A DNA stretch of 64,000 bases from RI-153 sp963752935 (GTDB lineage: Bacteria > Chloroflexota > Anaerolineae > Caldilineales > Caldilineaceae): contig CAVWAL010000014.1 in the NCBI GenBank assembly GCA_963752935.1, positions 1 through 64,000 on the forward strand, in the 5' to 3' direction. Made by a program: the position numbers and the translations under genes. Within the stretch, counting starts at the first letter, position 1. Every line of letters starts with the position of its first letter. The notes below the pieces were generated by a model. It was not told where the DNA came from. It saw only the letters and a list, made by a program, of their open reading frames with translations, and made no database searches. This document shows, piece by piece, positions 6,676 to 14,631 of the stretch.

Positions 6676-9054
6676 TTAGCTGCGCAATCGCAAGGAGTTG
6701 CCGACGACGAGCAAACTGCTGCAGGCCATAGCAAGGGCGGCGATGACCGGGCTAATGAGTCCGAAGGCAGCCAGGGGCACCGCCACCAGATTGTAGGCAA
6801 ACGCCCAGCCCAGATTCTCGCCAATGATGCGCCGCGTACGCCGGGAGATCCGAACGAAGGCCGGGATCAGGGTGAGGTCGGAACGAGTCAAGATCACGTC
6901 CGAGGTCTCGCCGGCCACGTCGGTGCCGCTGGCAACCGTGCAACTTACGTCAGCTTGGGCTAGGCCGGGGGCATCGTTGACACCATCTCCCACCATCCCC
7001 ACCCGCTCTCCGTCCGCCTGCCATGATCGGATGTGGTCGGCCTTGTCCGTGGGAGATGCACCACCGATCTGTTCATCCGTTCCCAGTTCGGCCGCTCGGG
7101 CACGCGTCGTCAGCGGGCTATCGCCCGATATGATGACCGTGCGAATGGCGAGCTCATGCAATTGGCCCACAGCCTCCATCGCCGTCGGGTTGAGGTCGTC
7201 CCGCAATACCAGATACCCGGCCACCCGATCGTCCCAGCCGATCCAGACGAGCGTATTCCCTTGTTCCGCCTGGGCGGACGCCATTGAATAGAGTCCTGAT
7301 CCCTCATCGACCCCCAGGTAGCGCTGGGATCCTACCTTGACCTGCCGGTCAACTCCATTGCGAACACGGGCGGTCGCGCCCAAACCCCGCTTGTTCTCAA
7401 ATGCCGTCGCCTGGGGAACGCCTCGGCCAGAGGCGCTGACAATGGCTCGGGCCAGAGGGTGCTCAGAGAACTGCTCCACGCCCGCCGCCAGATAGAGAAG
7501 GTCCGCCTCCGTCAGATGCAACTCGGGCTCGATCCGCGTGGCCCTGACCGTCAGTTTGCCCTGGGTCAAGGTGCCGGTTTTATCAAAGACGATGCGGTCA
7601 AGCGTGGCTGCCGTTTCAAGGGAAGCAGGATTGCGCACCAGGATGCCCATCTGCGTGGTGCGGCCCAAGGTAACGGTGAGGGCAAGCGGCGTAGCCAGAC
7701 CCAGGGCACAAGGACACGCCACTACCAGCACGGCAACGGCCGCCAACAAGGACGCAGCGGGCGAATGGCCGGTTACCCACCAGCCGCCGAAGGTGACGAT
7801 GGCCGTGACCAGGATTCCCAGGGCAAAGACGACCGAAACCCGATCGGCCAATCGCTGGATCGGTGGCTTGGTGGAGAGCGTCTCTTCCACCACATGCGCA
7901 ATCTGGGATAGACGCGTGTCGCCCACCGGTTTGGCCACTTCTGCCGTCAGGGCATCGTCTGTGACCACAGAACCGGCATAGAGGGTGTCGCCGGAAACCT
8001 TCTCCACCGGCATCGGTTCACCGGTGAGTAGGGATTCGTCCACGGCAGCGGCACCTTCCCGCACTGTGGCATCGACGGGCACGCGTTCCCCAGGTTTGAT
8101 CAGAATGATGTCACCCACGGCCAGTTTGATGGAGTCGACCGCTTTCCACTGGTCGTTGGTACGGCGCCAGGCCTGCTCCGGCTGCAATTGCAAGAGCTTG
8201 CGGATATCCTTGCGGGCGCGAGCGCCGCCAAGGGCTTCCAGGTAGCGCCCCACCATGATGAAGGTAGTAATCATGACCACTGCATCAAAGTATGCCTCGC
8301 CGCCGGCCGTGAGCGTGACGTAGACGCTGTAGCCGTAGGCGGACAGGGTGCCCAGGGCCACAAGCGTGTCCATGGTTGCGGTACGCGCACGCAGCGAGCG
8401 CCAGGCTCCGCGCAGGAAAGAGATGCCGCCGTAGAAGAGCACCGGCGTCACCAGCAGCCAGATCAGGTAGTGCAGACGTTGCACTTCGCTCGAGTTGGCG
8501 CGCCCGGCCGCGTAGGCTGGATAGAGCAGCTCGATGTAAAGCACCATCACCTGCATGCCAAAGGCGGCGGCGGTAATGAGTTGGAGGAGGGTGTGCTCCT
8601 GCTTGCGTTCCGCTTCCTGTTCGGCCCGATCGGTGCGCAGGCGTGCACGGTAGCCCAGCCCATCCAGCTTCTGCAGCACGGCAGGGAGATCGACCTGGTC
8701 GGGGTCGTACTGGATGCGGCCGCGTTCGGCGGCAAAGCTCACGTCAACCGACTTCACCCCAGGCTGATTGCGCAACAGTTGCTCGGCAGCCACGGCGCAG
8801 CCTGCGCACCACATGCCATCCACCGAAAAGTAGGCACGTTCCCCGCGGTCGAGGATAAAGTCCGTCATGGCCGGTTGCTCTGTTTTGGCCGGCTGTGTGA
8901 TCTGGTTCAACACGCCCTGTTGGTGGGCCGTTTCATAGGCGCGGGCACACCCCTGGCAGCAAAAGTGTTTTTGGACACCGTCGACGGTACGCACGACAGG
9001 GGCGTCGCCAACTGGAGATCCGCACAACGCGCACCGCTCACTCTGTGTGGCCAT
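6676..9054 (-). CDS. ccoI: Copper-transporting P1B-type ATPase, CcoI/FixI type
   Basis: A 792-residue protein. N-terminal Cys cluster: C8, C11, C32, C33 and C36 (ERCALCG and HFCCQGCARAYE), the CcoI/FixI-type metal-binding head. Next comes an HMA domain with GMWCAGCA (C83, C86). Then six to eight membrane helices, with the CPC ion-site motif in VACPCALGLATPLAL; actuator loop DESLLTGE; phosphorylation motif DKTGTLTQGK; nucleotide motif SEHPLARA; hinge GDGVNDAPGLAQADV. CcoI pumps Cu(I) outward to load copper into cbb3 oxidase. The gene lies in one operon with ccoN and a ccoS-like gene, which supports that job over general copper detoxification. It ends 6 bases before the antiporter start. Confidence 0.9.
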   Translation of the reverse strand: MATQSERCALCGSPVGDAPVVRTVDGVQKHFCCQGCARAYETAHQQGVLNQITQPAKTEQPAMTDFILDRGERAYFSVDGMWCAGCAVAAEQLLRNQPGVKSVDVSFAAERGRIQYDPDQVDLPAVLQKLDGLGYRARLRTDRAEQEAERKQEHTLLQLITAAAFGMQVMVLYIELLYPAYAAGRANSSEVQRLHYLIWLLVTPVLFYGGISFLRGAWRSLRARTATMDTLVALGTLSAYGYSVYVTLTAGGEAYFDAVVMITTFIMVGRYLEALGGARARKDIRKLLQLQPEQAWRRTNDQWKAVDSIKLAVGDIILIKPGERVPVDATVREGAAAVDESLLTGEPMPVEKVSGDTLYAGSVVTDDALTAEVAKPVGDTRLSQIAHVVEETLSTKPPIQRLADRVSVVFALGILVTAIVTFGGWWVTGHSPAASLLAAVAVLVVACPCALGLATPLALTVTLGRTTQMGILVRNPASLETAATLDRIVFDKTGTLTQGKLTVRATRIEPELHLTEADLLYLAAGVEQFSEHPLARAIVSASGRGVPQATAFENKRGLGATARVRNGVDRQVKVGSQRYLGVDEGSGLYSMASAQAEQGNTLVWIGWDDRVAGYLVLRDDLNPTAMEAVGQLHELAIRTVIISGDSPLTTRARAAELGTDEQIGGASPTDKADHIRSWQADGERVGMVGDGVNDAPGLAQADVSCTVASGTDVAGETSDVILTRSDLTLIPAFVRISRRTRRIIGENLGWAFAYNLVAVPLAAFGLISPVIAALAMACSSLLVVGNSLRLRS

Positions 9055-9143
9055 GGCAGGAGTTCCTCTTACTGATGTTAGGACTGCACGGTACCCTGTA
9101 TCGTAGTGGCTTCATGCGGGAAAGAGTACTCTGGTCGAGAGAT

Positions 9144-9464
9144 TCAGGGTATCTCCTCATACACGTGACAGTTCAGATCTGCCAGTTCCACGTGGGGTTG
9201 AAATTCGTTCAGCACCTTGTTTTCCAGCAATTCGGACCTTTGATGGGTGTCGATGTCCTCCCATCGATCCCACAGACTCTGAAAGATCAAGTGTGTCCGG
9301 TCTGCTATATCCAGAGAATAGAGGGCACGAGCGGAAATGAAACCAGGCTCACTGGGGAGCAGCGCGCGCAGATAACCCAGCACCCGTTCCAATGCGGCGC
9401 CGACGGTCAGTTCATCCATCTGCTTTAAGGAGATATTAAAGCTGACCTGATAGAGATAAGCCAT
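9144..9464 (-). CDS. Small ABM-like (dimeric alpha-beta barrel) protein
   Basis: A 106-residue protein starting at ATG 9464 behind a strong AGGAGAA site. The pattern of strand, helix, strand, helix (YLYQVSFNISLKQMDEL, then a GFISARALYSLDIADRTHL segment, then LIFQSLWDRWEDIDTHQRSE) is that of antibiotic-biosynthesis-monooxygenase-like barrels, which include heme-degrading and small oxygenase proteins. The QSLWDRWEDIDTHQ stretch is like the 'W...A...H' helix of that fold. No catalytic assignment is possible. It lies between the CcoP-N-like gene (11 bases) and the copper ATPase (89 bases) within the oxidase operon, so a heme-related or stress role is conceivable. Confidence 0.5.
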   Translation of the reverse strand: MAYLYQVSFNISLKQMDELTVGAALERVLGYLRALLPSEPGFISARALYSLDIADRTHLIFQSLWDRWEDIDTHQRSELLENKVLNEFQPHVELADLNCHVYEEIP

Positions 9465-9474
9465 GGCGGTTCTC

Positions 9475-9804
9475 CTATTGTAGGAAGGGCAGGATAGGTT
9501 CTGGGGTCCAATATAAGATTAGGTAAAGCAAGAACCAGACCAGAATACCGGGTATGGCCCATTTGATGAGGGGGGGCATGCCGCCACCGGCCTCTTCAAT
9601 CACGCCGGCGAAACTATCAATGTAGCCGTCGGCGCGGATGGTCTCGTGCTCGGATTCGTCTTCTTCGTCGCGGTGCCCACTGCTGCCGGGCAACACCTTG
9701 GATCGATGCCTCATGGCCAGGGTAATGGCGAAGACGAATAGCACGAACATGCCACCGATAATGCCAAGACTTTCACCCAATACGTTGAGCGTGTTCACGG
9801 TCAT
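9475..9804 (-). CDS. CcoP N-terminal-domain-like membrane protein without heme domain
   Basis: 109 residues from ATG 9804, which follows a very good GGAGAAGGAGGAGAA site and overlaps the ccoS-like stop (ATGA). Two membrane helices: residues about 8-30 (GESLGIIGGMFVLFVFAITL) and about 80-103 (IKWAIPGILVWFLLYLILYW). Between them is a charged loop ending FAGVIEEAGGGMPPLIKW, which resembles the FixP_N/CcoP N-terminal pattern (GI.E..NP.P.W plus helix). Canonical CcoP carries two cytochrome c domains after this helix; here there are none, and the extra hemes sit on the CcoO fusion instead. I infer it is an accessory subunit anchoring the oxidase complex. Confidence 0.55.
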   Translation of the reverse strand: MTVNTLNVLGESLGIIGGMFVLFVFAITLAMRHRSKVLPGSSGHRDEEDESEHETIRADGYIDSFAGVIEEAGGGMPPLIKWAIPGILVWFLLYLILYWTPEPILPFLQ

Positions 9805-10025
9805 GGTTCTCCTCCTTCTCCAGGCGCGGACTCCGCTTGCCCGTCCTGCGTCCGTTCTTGCTTTTGATCCGGCCAAGCTTCTGGTTCTCGATCTTCCAGC
9901 ATCCGGTACTTGGCCTCTTCGACATCACGGAATTGGCCCCGTCGCCAACCCCAGATCAGAAAGCCGATCGCGGTCGCGATCACAAAGGCCATCCATCCCA
10001 AAAACACCCATAGACCGAGTGCCAT
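9801..10025 (-). CDS. ccoS: CcoS-like cbb3 oxidase maturation protein
   Basis: 74 residues from ATG 10025; that codon shares one base with the stop of the cytochrome gene (TGATG). One N-terminal membrane helix (VFLGWMAFVIATAIGFLIWG) is followed by WRRGQFRDVEEAKYRMLED, which matches the CcoS pattern of helix, GQFDDLE, then R.L.DD. The C-terminal tail is longer and polar (Gln/Glu-rich). CcoS is needed to insert heme b and copper into CcoN. Its place directly after the cytochrome gene and before the CcoP-N-like gene fits. Confidence 0.65.
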   Translation of the reverse strand: MALGLWVFLGWMAFVIATAIGFLIWGWRRGQFRDVEEAKYRMLEDREPEAWPDQKQERTQDGQAESAPGEGGEP

Positions 10026-11977
10026 CAGCCGCCTCCTTCCTGTTTGCTGCCGCTGAGGTTCTGTACGTGAGCCGTCAAATCCCAGATATCCCGCTCTGGC
10101 AACAGCCATTGAAACGGTGGCATGGTTGCTTCTTCCACGCCATCCCACACACGCCAGAAGATGTAGTTCTCCGGCATATCCGATGGAAAGGCCGCCGGTC
10201 CCTTGCTCAGGCTATCTACCGTCCCCGGGCCGTTCCCCTGGCCGTTGTCGCCGTGGCAGGTGACACAGTAGGTTGCGTAGAGATCGGCGCCGTGGGTGTC
10301 GGAGATGACGTGGCCTTCATCCAGCCAATTGCCGCGGCTGAGAGTGACGAAATTGCTCGGCACACTGCCCGGGCTGTAGAGTGTGGTGGTGACCGGCTTG
10401 CCCATCATGAAGGTGTCCATGATGAACTTGATGGCGTCCCAGCGTTGATCAAACGGCAAGAATTCACCCCAGGAAGGCATGGCCGCGCCCTGGATGCCGA
10501 AGGAAACTTTGGCCAGGTGCTCGCCCTGAGCCTCCGGTGTCATCTTCTTGTTGCGCATCTCGCGGAAGTCGGCGGGCTGTGGATGCAAGTAGTCTCCATC
10601 CCACCCTTGTCCATCTCCTGCAAGCCCGTGGCAGTGGGCGCAATGCTGCAAAAAAGTCCGCTTTCCTCGCGCATAGGAGACGTCTTCCGGATAGCGCATG
10701 GAGGTCTTGTAGAAGTCTGGATATGTGAAATTCTGTCCATCGGGCGGTGCCGGCGGTGCTTCTTCCGTCTGAGTAAACGTGGTGCGCACGTAGTGGACTA
10801 GCTTCCAGCGGTCCTCCTCGCCATAGTGGATCTTCCAGGCGGGCATGGCGCTCCAGGGCAATCCTTCGCTGATGCGCCAGAAGTAATCGGCGTCGGTGTA
10901 GCTGGGATCTTGTAGCGTACCGTAATTCCCATCGCCGAAGTCAGGAGGCAGCGGCTGCAGCCCACTGCGATAGGGGCCGTGGCCGCGTCCGGCGTCGCCG
11001 TGACAAACCAGACACTCGCGGGTGAAGATCTGCTTGCCCTCGTCCAGGATTTCGATCGTCAGAGGAATAGGGTTCGTCAGGCCGGCATATTCTCCGCTGG
11101 GATTGCCTTCGTCCGGATCGCGCTCAACGGGCCGGGCGAAGATCTGACGCACATAGCGGATCACGTGCCAGCGTTCTTCTTCGCTAAGGCTGGCTTTCCA
11201 GGGCGGCATCACCGTGCCTTGAATGCCCTCGGAGACGTGCCAGAACCACTCGTCCTCGGGCATATTGCGGAAGGGTTCCTGCTTGAAGTCGGCCGGTGTC
11301 ACGATCAGGGTGCCGCCATAACTGCCCAACCCATTCCCGGCACAGCCGTGACAGGTGAGGCAGCGTTCCACGTAGAGTTCCTTACCCGTCTGTAGGCCCG
11401 ACGCCGTCCAGGTGGGCCAGCCCTGTGGCTGGTCATTCGAAGGTGCCGCCGTTGCCGGATAGGGCCCTGGATCGGTGGTGTGGGCATAGGCGGCGGGCGG
11501 GCGAATCATGCGTTTCGCCGCCACGCGGTCGCCGAGGTTGAAGAGGTAAGCCGCCATGGCATCAAGTTCGGCATCGCTAAGGAATTCGAAGCTGGGCATG
11601 ATTGACATGGGCGAGAGCTTGCGCGGATTCTGCCAATGCTCGATCTCCCAGGCCTCGCTGCGTTTGCGCCCAATGTAGGAAAGATCCGGCCCGGTCCTTT
11701 CCGATCCCAGGATCATGGGGTTGTCGAAGGCGTAGTTGCCGCCCTCGGAGACCGGCCCCGCGGCTGTATCATAGGCGCGCACGTACTGGGTGTGGCAGTA
11801 GTTACAGCCGTTGGAGTAGAAGACTTCCCGCCCCCGCTCCTGCAGTGGTGTGTAAGGGTGGGCGATCACCGTGCGCGGCGGGTTGAACACCAGGCCGGGT
11901 ATGAACACAACGGCAATGACCACGGCCAAGAAGACCAACAAGCCGCCGATGACGACAGTGCGAAAGGTCATTTTCAT
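10025..11977 (-). CDS. Pentaheme fusion: CcoO-type subunit with four added cytochrome c domains
   Basis: 650 residues. One N-terminal anchor helix (about 8-28) is followed by five heme c sites: CNYCH (58-62), CLTCH (206-210), CLVCH (322-326), CAHCH (446-450) and CVTCH (571-575). Each has a candidate distal Met in MP-type motifs (SIMPSF, TVMPPW, SAMPAW, AAMPSW, TMPPF). The first domain is CcoO-like: PYTPLQERGREVFYSNGC, TQYVRAYD and a GPDLSYIGRKRSEAW segment. In classical cbb3 oxidase CcoO has one heme and CcoP has two; here one polypeptide carries CcoO plus four CcoP-like domains in the periplasm. Domain spacing is about 110-145 residues. It lies 12 bases after ccoN. A pentaheme electron wire from the bc1/ACIII side or from an external donor to CcoN is inferred. 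Confidence 0.85.
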   Translation of the reverse strand: MKMTFRTVVIGGLLVFLAVVIAVVFIPGLVFNPPRTVIAHPYTPLQERGREVFYSNGCNYCHTQYVRAYDTAAGPVSEGGNYAFDNPMILGSERTGPDLSYIGRKRSEAWEIEHWQNPRKLSPMSIMPSFEFLSDAELDAMAAYLFNLGDRVAAKRMIRPPAAYAHTTDPGPYPATAAPSNDQPQGWPTWTASGLQTGKELYVERCLTCHGCAGNGLGSYGGTLIVTPADFKQEPFRNMPEDEWFWHVSEGIQGTVMPPWKASLSEEERWHVIRYVRQIFARPVERDPDEGNPSGEYAGLTNPIPLTIEILDEGKQIFTRECLVCHGDAGRGHGPYRSGLQPLPPDFGDGNYGTLQDPSYTDADYFWRISEGLPWSAMPAWKIHYGEEDRWKLVHYVRTTFTQTEEAPPAPPDGQNFTYPDFYKTSMRYPEDVSYARGKRTFLQHCAHCHGLAGDGQGWDGDYLHPQPADFREMRNKKMTPEAQGEHLAKVSFGIQGAAMPSWGEFLPFDQRWDAIKFIMDTFMMGKPVTTTLYSPGSVPSNFVTLSRGNWLDEGHVISDTHGADLYATYCVTCHGDNGQGNGPGTVDSLSKGPAAFPSDMPENYIFWRVWDGVEEATMPPFQWLLPERDIWDLTAHVQNLSGSKQEGGG

Positions 11978-11989
11978 CAGGGGGCCTCC

Positions 11990-13402
11990 TTAATCGGCAG
12001 CAGTGGGCGCCGGCGCAGCACCACTGTATTCCAACCGGGTTGCTCGCATCACCGGTCGATGGGCCAGCACGGTCGCCAGGATATTGTAGGTGAAGAGGAT
12101 GAAACTGCTCCAAAGGAGGCCGCCGCCTACGGCGCGCAAGGCCATATACGGCCGCAATCCGGGCAGTACGCTCCACACAGGTAGACCCTGGTGCAGCCAG
12201 GCCGTTCCCTGCACGAGGCCGGTGAGCAGGAAACCGCCGAAAAAGAAGGTAAAGCCAATCACGTAGAGGCTGTACTGCACATTGGCCAGGCGCCGGCTGT
12301 AGATCTGCACGTCGAGGATCCGGGGCACCACGTAGTACATACCCCCCATGATGGTCGACGCCGCAAAGAAGAGCAGTGAGAGATGAGCGTGCCCAGGCAC
12401 ATACTGTGTAAAATGGGTAAGCATGTTGATCCCGCGCAACGCCTGATGCGACCCTTGGTACGAGACCAGAATATAAGCCGCCCAGCCGGTGATGACATAG
12501 CGCAGAGGAAAGCTGGTCATCAAGCGGTTCCAGTTGCCGCGCATGGTCAGAAAGATGTTCATCATAAAGGCCGCTACGGGCAGGATCATGCCGATGCTCT
12601 CGGCCACGGCGACTGTCTTGAGCCACCAGGGAATCGGCGCCCACAGCAGGTGGTGGCCGCCCACACCTGTGTAGAAGAAGGCGATGCCCCAGAAGGCAAT
12701 CAGGGACAGGAAGTGGCTGTAAAGTGGCGTGCGCGTCTCGCGCGGCACGATGTAGTAAATTACCGGCAGAAGCCCTGTTGTGAACCAAAGCCCTAGCACG
12801 TTGTGGCCGTAGAACCAGTTGAAGATGGCGTCATCGATGCCGGTGAGGGCGCCCGTGGACGGATTCCACATGACGTTGCCGATGAAGTAGAGGATGGGCA
12901 TCCAGATCACCGTGCCGCTAATGTACCAGAGAGAGACGTAGAGCTTCTGCTCGACTCGGTTTGCCACGGTCATGTAGACATTGACGAGGATGAAGAGCAG
13001 AGCCAGTATCACGCCCACGTCCACAATCCAGATGAACTCGGCATATTCGCGACTCTGCGTGTTGGCACCCAGCAAACCGACGATCCCTACGGCCAATGCG
13101 AGATTCCACAGGGCCATGGTGACGTTGCCCAGGCCTTCACTCCAAAGCTTGCGGCCGGTCAACTGGGGCACGATATACAGCCACAGACCAATCATGCCCG
13201 GCGAGAGCCAGGCGAACATCACGGTGTTGGTATGGGCCTGGCGCAGCCGTCCAAAGACAAGCCACGAGACGCCGCGAAACAGATCGGGGAACACAAATTG
13301 CAGCGCCAAGATCAGCCCCATGCTCACACCCACCACCAGCCATAGGGCGGCACTGAGCATAAAGTTGATGCTGGCGCTGTTCTCCTTCGTGAAGGAAATC
13401 AC
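11990..13402 (-). CDS. ccoN: cbb3-type cytochrome c oxidase subunit I
   Basis: 470 residues with about 12 membrane helices. Heme and copper ligands in order: RQAHTNTVMFAWL (His57, low-spin heme b); WFYGHNVLGLWFT (CuB His); GVGGHHLLWAPIPWW (two adjacent CuB His); and YVPGHAHLSLLFF (two His for high-spin heme b3 and low-spin heme b). There is no Tyr in the helix VI HxxxY pattern typical of A-type oxidases, as expected for the C family. It reduces O2 to water with high affinity in the inner membrane. It is the first gene of the seven-gene minus-strand cluster; 101 bases separate it from the ferritin-like gene upstream. The C-terminal end is Ala/Pro-rich. Confidence 0.92.
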   Translation of the reverse strand: MISFTKENSASINFMLSAALWLVVGVSMGLILALQFVFPDLFRGVSWLVFGRLRQAHTNTVMFAWLSPGMIGLWLYIVPQLTGRKLWSEGLGNVTMALWNLALAVGIVGLLGANTQSREYAEFIWIVDVGVILALLFILVNVYMTVANRVEQKLYVSLWYISGTVIWMPILYFIGNVMWNPSTGALTGIDDAIFNWFYGHNVLGLWFTTGLLPVIYYIVPRETRTPLYSHFLSLIAFWGIAFFYTGVGGHHLLWAPIPWWLKTVAVAESIGMILPVAAFMMNIFLTMRGNWNRLMTSFPLRYVITGWAAYILVSYQGSHQALRGINMLTHFTQYVPGHAHLSLLFFAASTIMGGMYYVVPRILDVQIYSRRLANVQYSLYVIGFTFFFGGFLLTGLVQGTAWLHQGLPVWSVLPGLRPYMALRAVGGGLLWSSFILFTYNILATVLAHRPVMRATRLEYSGAAPAPTAAD

Positions 13403-13503
13403 GGCGACCTCCTTGGCAATTACTTTCGTCTTCTCAAGTGAGAGTAGAATTGATCCGGTGAAGGCGAAGGACGCGCTTCCTCGAGATCTTGTGGTCTGGC
13501 CGG

Positions 13504-13830
13504 TCAGCCTGCACTCTCTTCCACTGCCTTCTCACCCGCCTTGCCCAACTGGACGATGTCTCCTTCTTGAAAGAGGATGGCCTTCAGGACGGCGCGCCAC
13601 TTGGGTGTACGCCGCATCAGGAACTCCAGGTCCATGCCGAAGTGCTTGAATTCCTCCTGCTGGGCATCTTGCATAATCGAGCGGGCCACATCGTCTTTCT
13701 CGACGGCAATACGCTGCTCATACCAATTGATGGCCTCAGTTTCTTCAGTCAAAGAGACGATGAGGCGGGCAAAGGTACGAATCTCCTGTGGTAGTTCGTG
13801 CGCCGGTTCGTGGTATTGTTCAAAACCCAT
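13504..13830 (-). CDS. Encapsulated-ferritin-like protein (EncFtn family) without cargo peptide
   Basis: 108 residues from ATG 13830, preceded by AGGAGAG. The family signature is clear: HEPAHELPQEIR, then SLTEETEAINWYEQRI with Glu32, then QQEEFKHFGMDLEFLMRR with Glu60 and His63. This keeps the E...ExxH iron site of EncFtn, whose two-helix subunits pair to make ferroxidase centres. It continues with TPKWRAVLKAILFQEGDI. Known EncFtn proteins end in a peptide that targets them into encapsulin shells; this one ends GEKAVEESAG and no encapsulin gene is in the window. The frame is open upstream through a receiver domain to 14256, so a fused translation product is possible. Position in front of the heme-copper oxidase operon suggests iron supply or buffering. 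Confidence 0.75.
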   Translation of the reverse strand: MGFEQYHEPAHELPQEIRTFARLIVSLTEETEAINWYEQRIAVEKDDVARSIMQDAQQEEFKHFGMDLEFLMRRTPKWRAVLKAILFQEGDIVQLGKAGEKAVEESAG

Positions 13831-14256
13831 GATGTCTCTCCTATGTGGCAGATGGCGTTTCGCTTGACTCAATTGATTGATCAACGGCAGTAGCTGGCTG
13901 CCGAACTCGCTTTTGGCGATACACCCGTCGGCGCCGGCGCGCTCGGCCAGCAGCCGGTAAACGGGCAAATCGTCTGTGAGAAGTACGATGACGAGGGGAG
14001 GCTGGGTCTGCCGCTTGATCCGCCGAACTGTTTCAGAGACACTCATGTCGGCAGCAAGCCTGCCTACGAGAACAACATCAGGGCGGTACTGGGCTATCTG
14101 CTGCAACGTTTCCACACCGGAATGAGCTTCTGGCACCATCGTGAGCAGAGTCTTACCAGAGCAGAAGCGTCGCGCTGCCCTCAGAAAGGCAGCATGCGTA
14201 TCGGCTATGAGTACCCGAAGTGGTTCCTCGCGATCTACCCCATTAGGCGTACCCCC
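13831..14256 (-). pseudogene. Response-regulator receiver domain, start frameshifted, in frame with the ferritin gene
   Basis: In the ferritin frame the upstream codons read RVLIADTHAAFLRAARRF, HSGVETLQQIAQYRPDVVLV, then PPLVIVLLTDDLPVYRLLAE and GADGCIAKSEFGSQLLPLI. That is the CheY-like alternation of strands and helices, including the switch region and a Lys in IAKSE. The usual phospho-acceptor Asp position reads VLVGRL, so the Asp is missing. No ATG/GTG lies in frame before Met 14139; an ATG at 14243 would be in frame if a run of four G had five. Near 13840 another frame has a TAG just before the ferritin ribosome binding site, so the original gene may have ended there. It is degenerate or non-phosphorylatable. 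Confidence 0.5.
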
Positions 14257-14374
14257 TCACAATGAGAGTAGCCCGATTCCGTTGGCTGCACCATCAGGAA
14301 AGACCTGACAAGGGCATCAGGGGAATCCTGGAGATCTGGCTCAGGGAGACCACGAAGCGGATTCGTATTGACCC

Positions 14375-14454
14375 TTGGTACGGGCACGAGGGGGATGGGG
14401 GCGACGTCTCGCCCATTGTCGCAGATCTCCGTCCCATCCCCCTCATGCCCCGAC
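14375..14454. repeat. Dispersed 80-bp hairpin repeat, copy 1
   Basis: It matches 59840-59919 over 80 bases with one difference. It folds as a long hairpin: GGGCACGAGGGGGATGGG near the left pairs with CCCATCCCCCTCATGCCC near the right. It lies in the 375-bp gap between the regulator gene and the receiver/ferritin gene; the rest of that gap (14257-14374 and 14455-14631) shows nothing I can name. Confidence 0.8.
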
Positions 14455-14631
14455 AACCGGCCCAATATCACGAAGAAGTATCCCGGCCGTAGAACCCAGA
14501 TCGGCCGCTGTTTGCCAGGCCTGTGCCTACTGCGGACTTGTGGGTAAAGGTTAGAGACACAATGGGGAGAGTTTTGGGGAGGTAAGTGGTGGGGTTACTT
14601 GTCCGACTTCAGCAGAAGCAGTGGGCGTCTG

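Noticed and set aside
6676..9054. General copper-resistance ATPase (CopA)
   Set aside because: The Cys-rich N-terminal head and the place in the cbb3 operon fit the CcoI/FixI type better.
8188..9075. 295-residue plus-strand open frame
   Set aside because: Antisense shadow of the copper ATPase gene; no recognisable domain.
9638..10801. 387-residue plus-strand open frame
   Set aside because: It runs antisense to the oxidase genes, has low-complexity Arg/Ser-rich parts, and the minus-strand proteins are clear matches with overlapping starts and stops.
12803..13345. 180-residue plus-strand open frame
   Set aside because: Antisense to ccoN; charged His/Asp/Glu-rich composition typical for shadows of membrane-protein genes.
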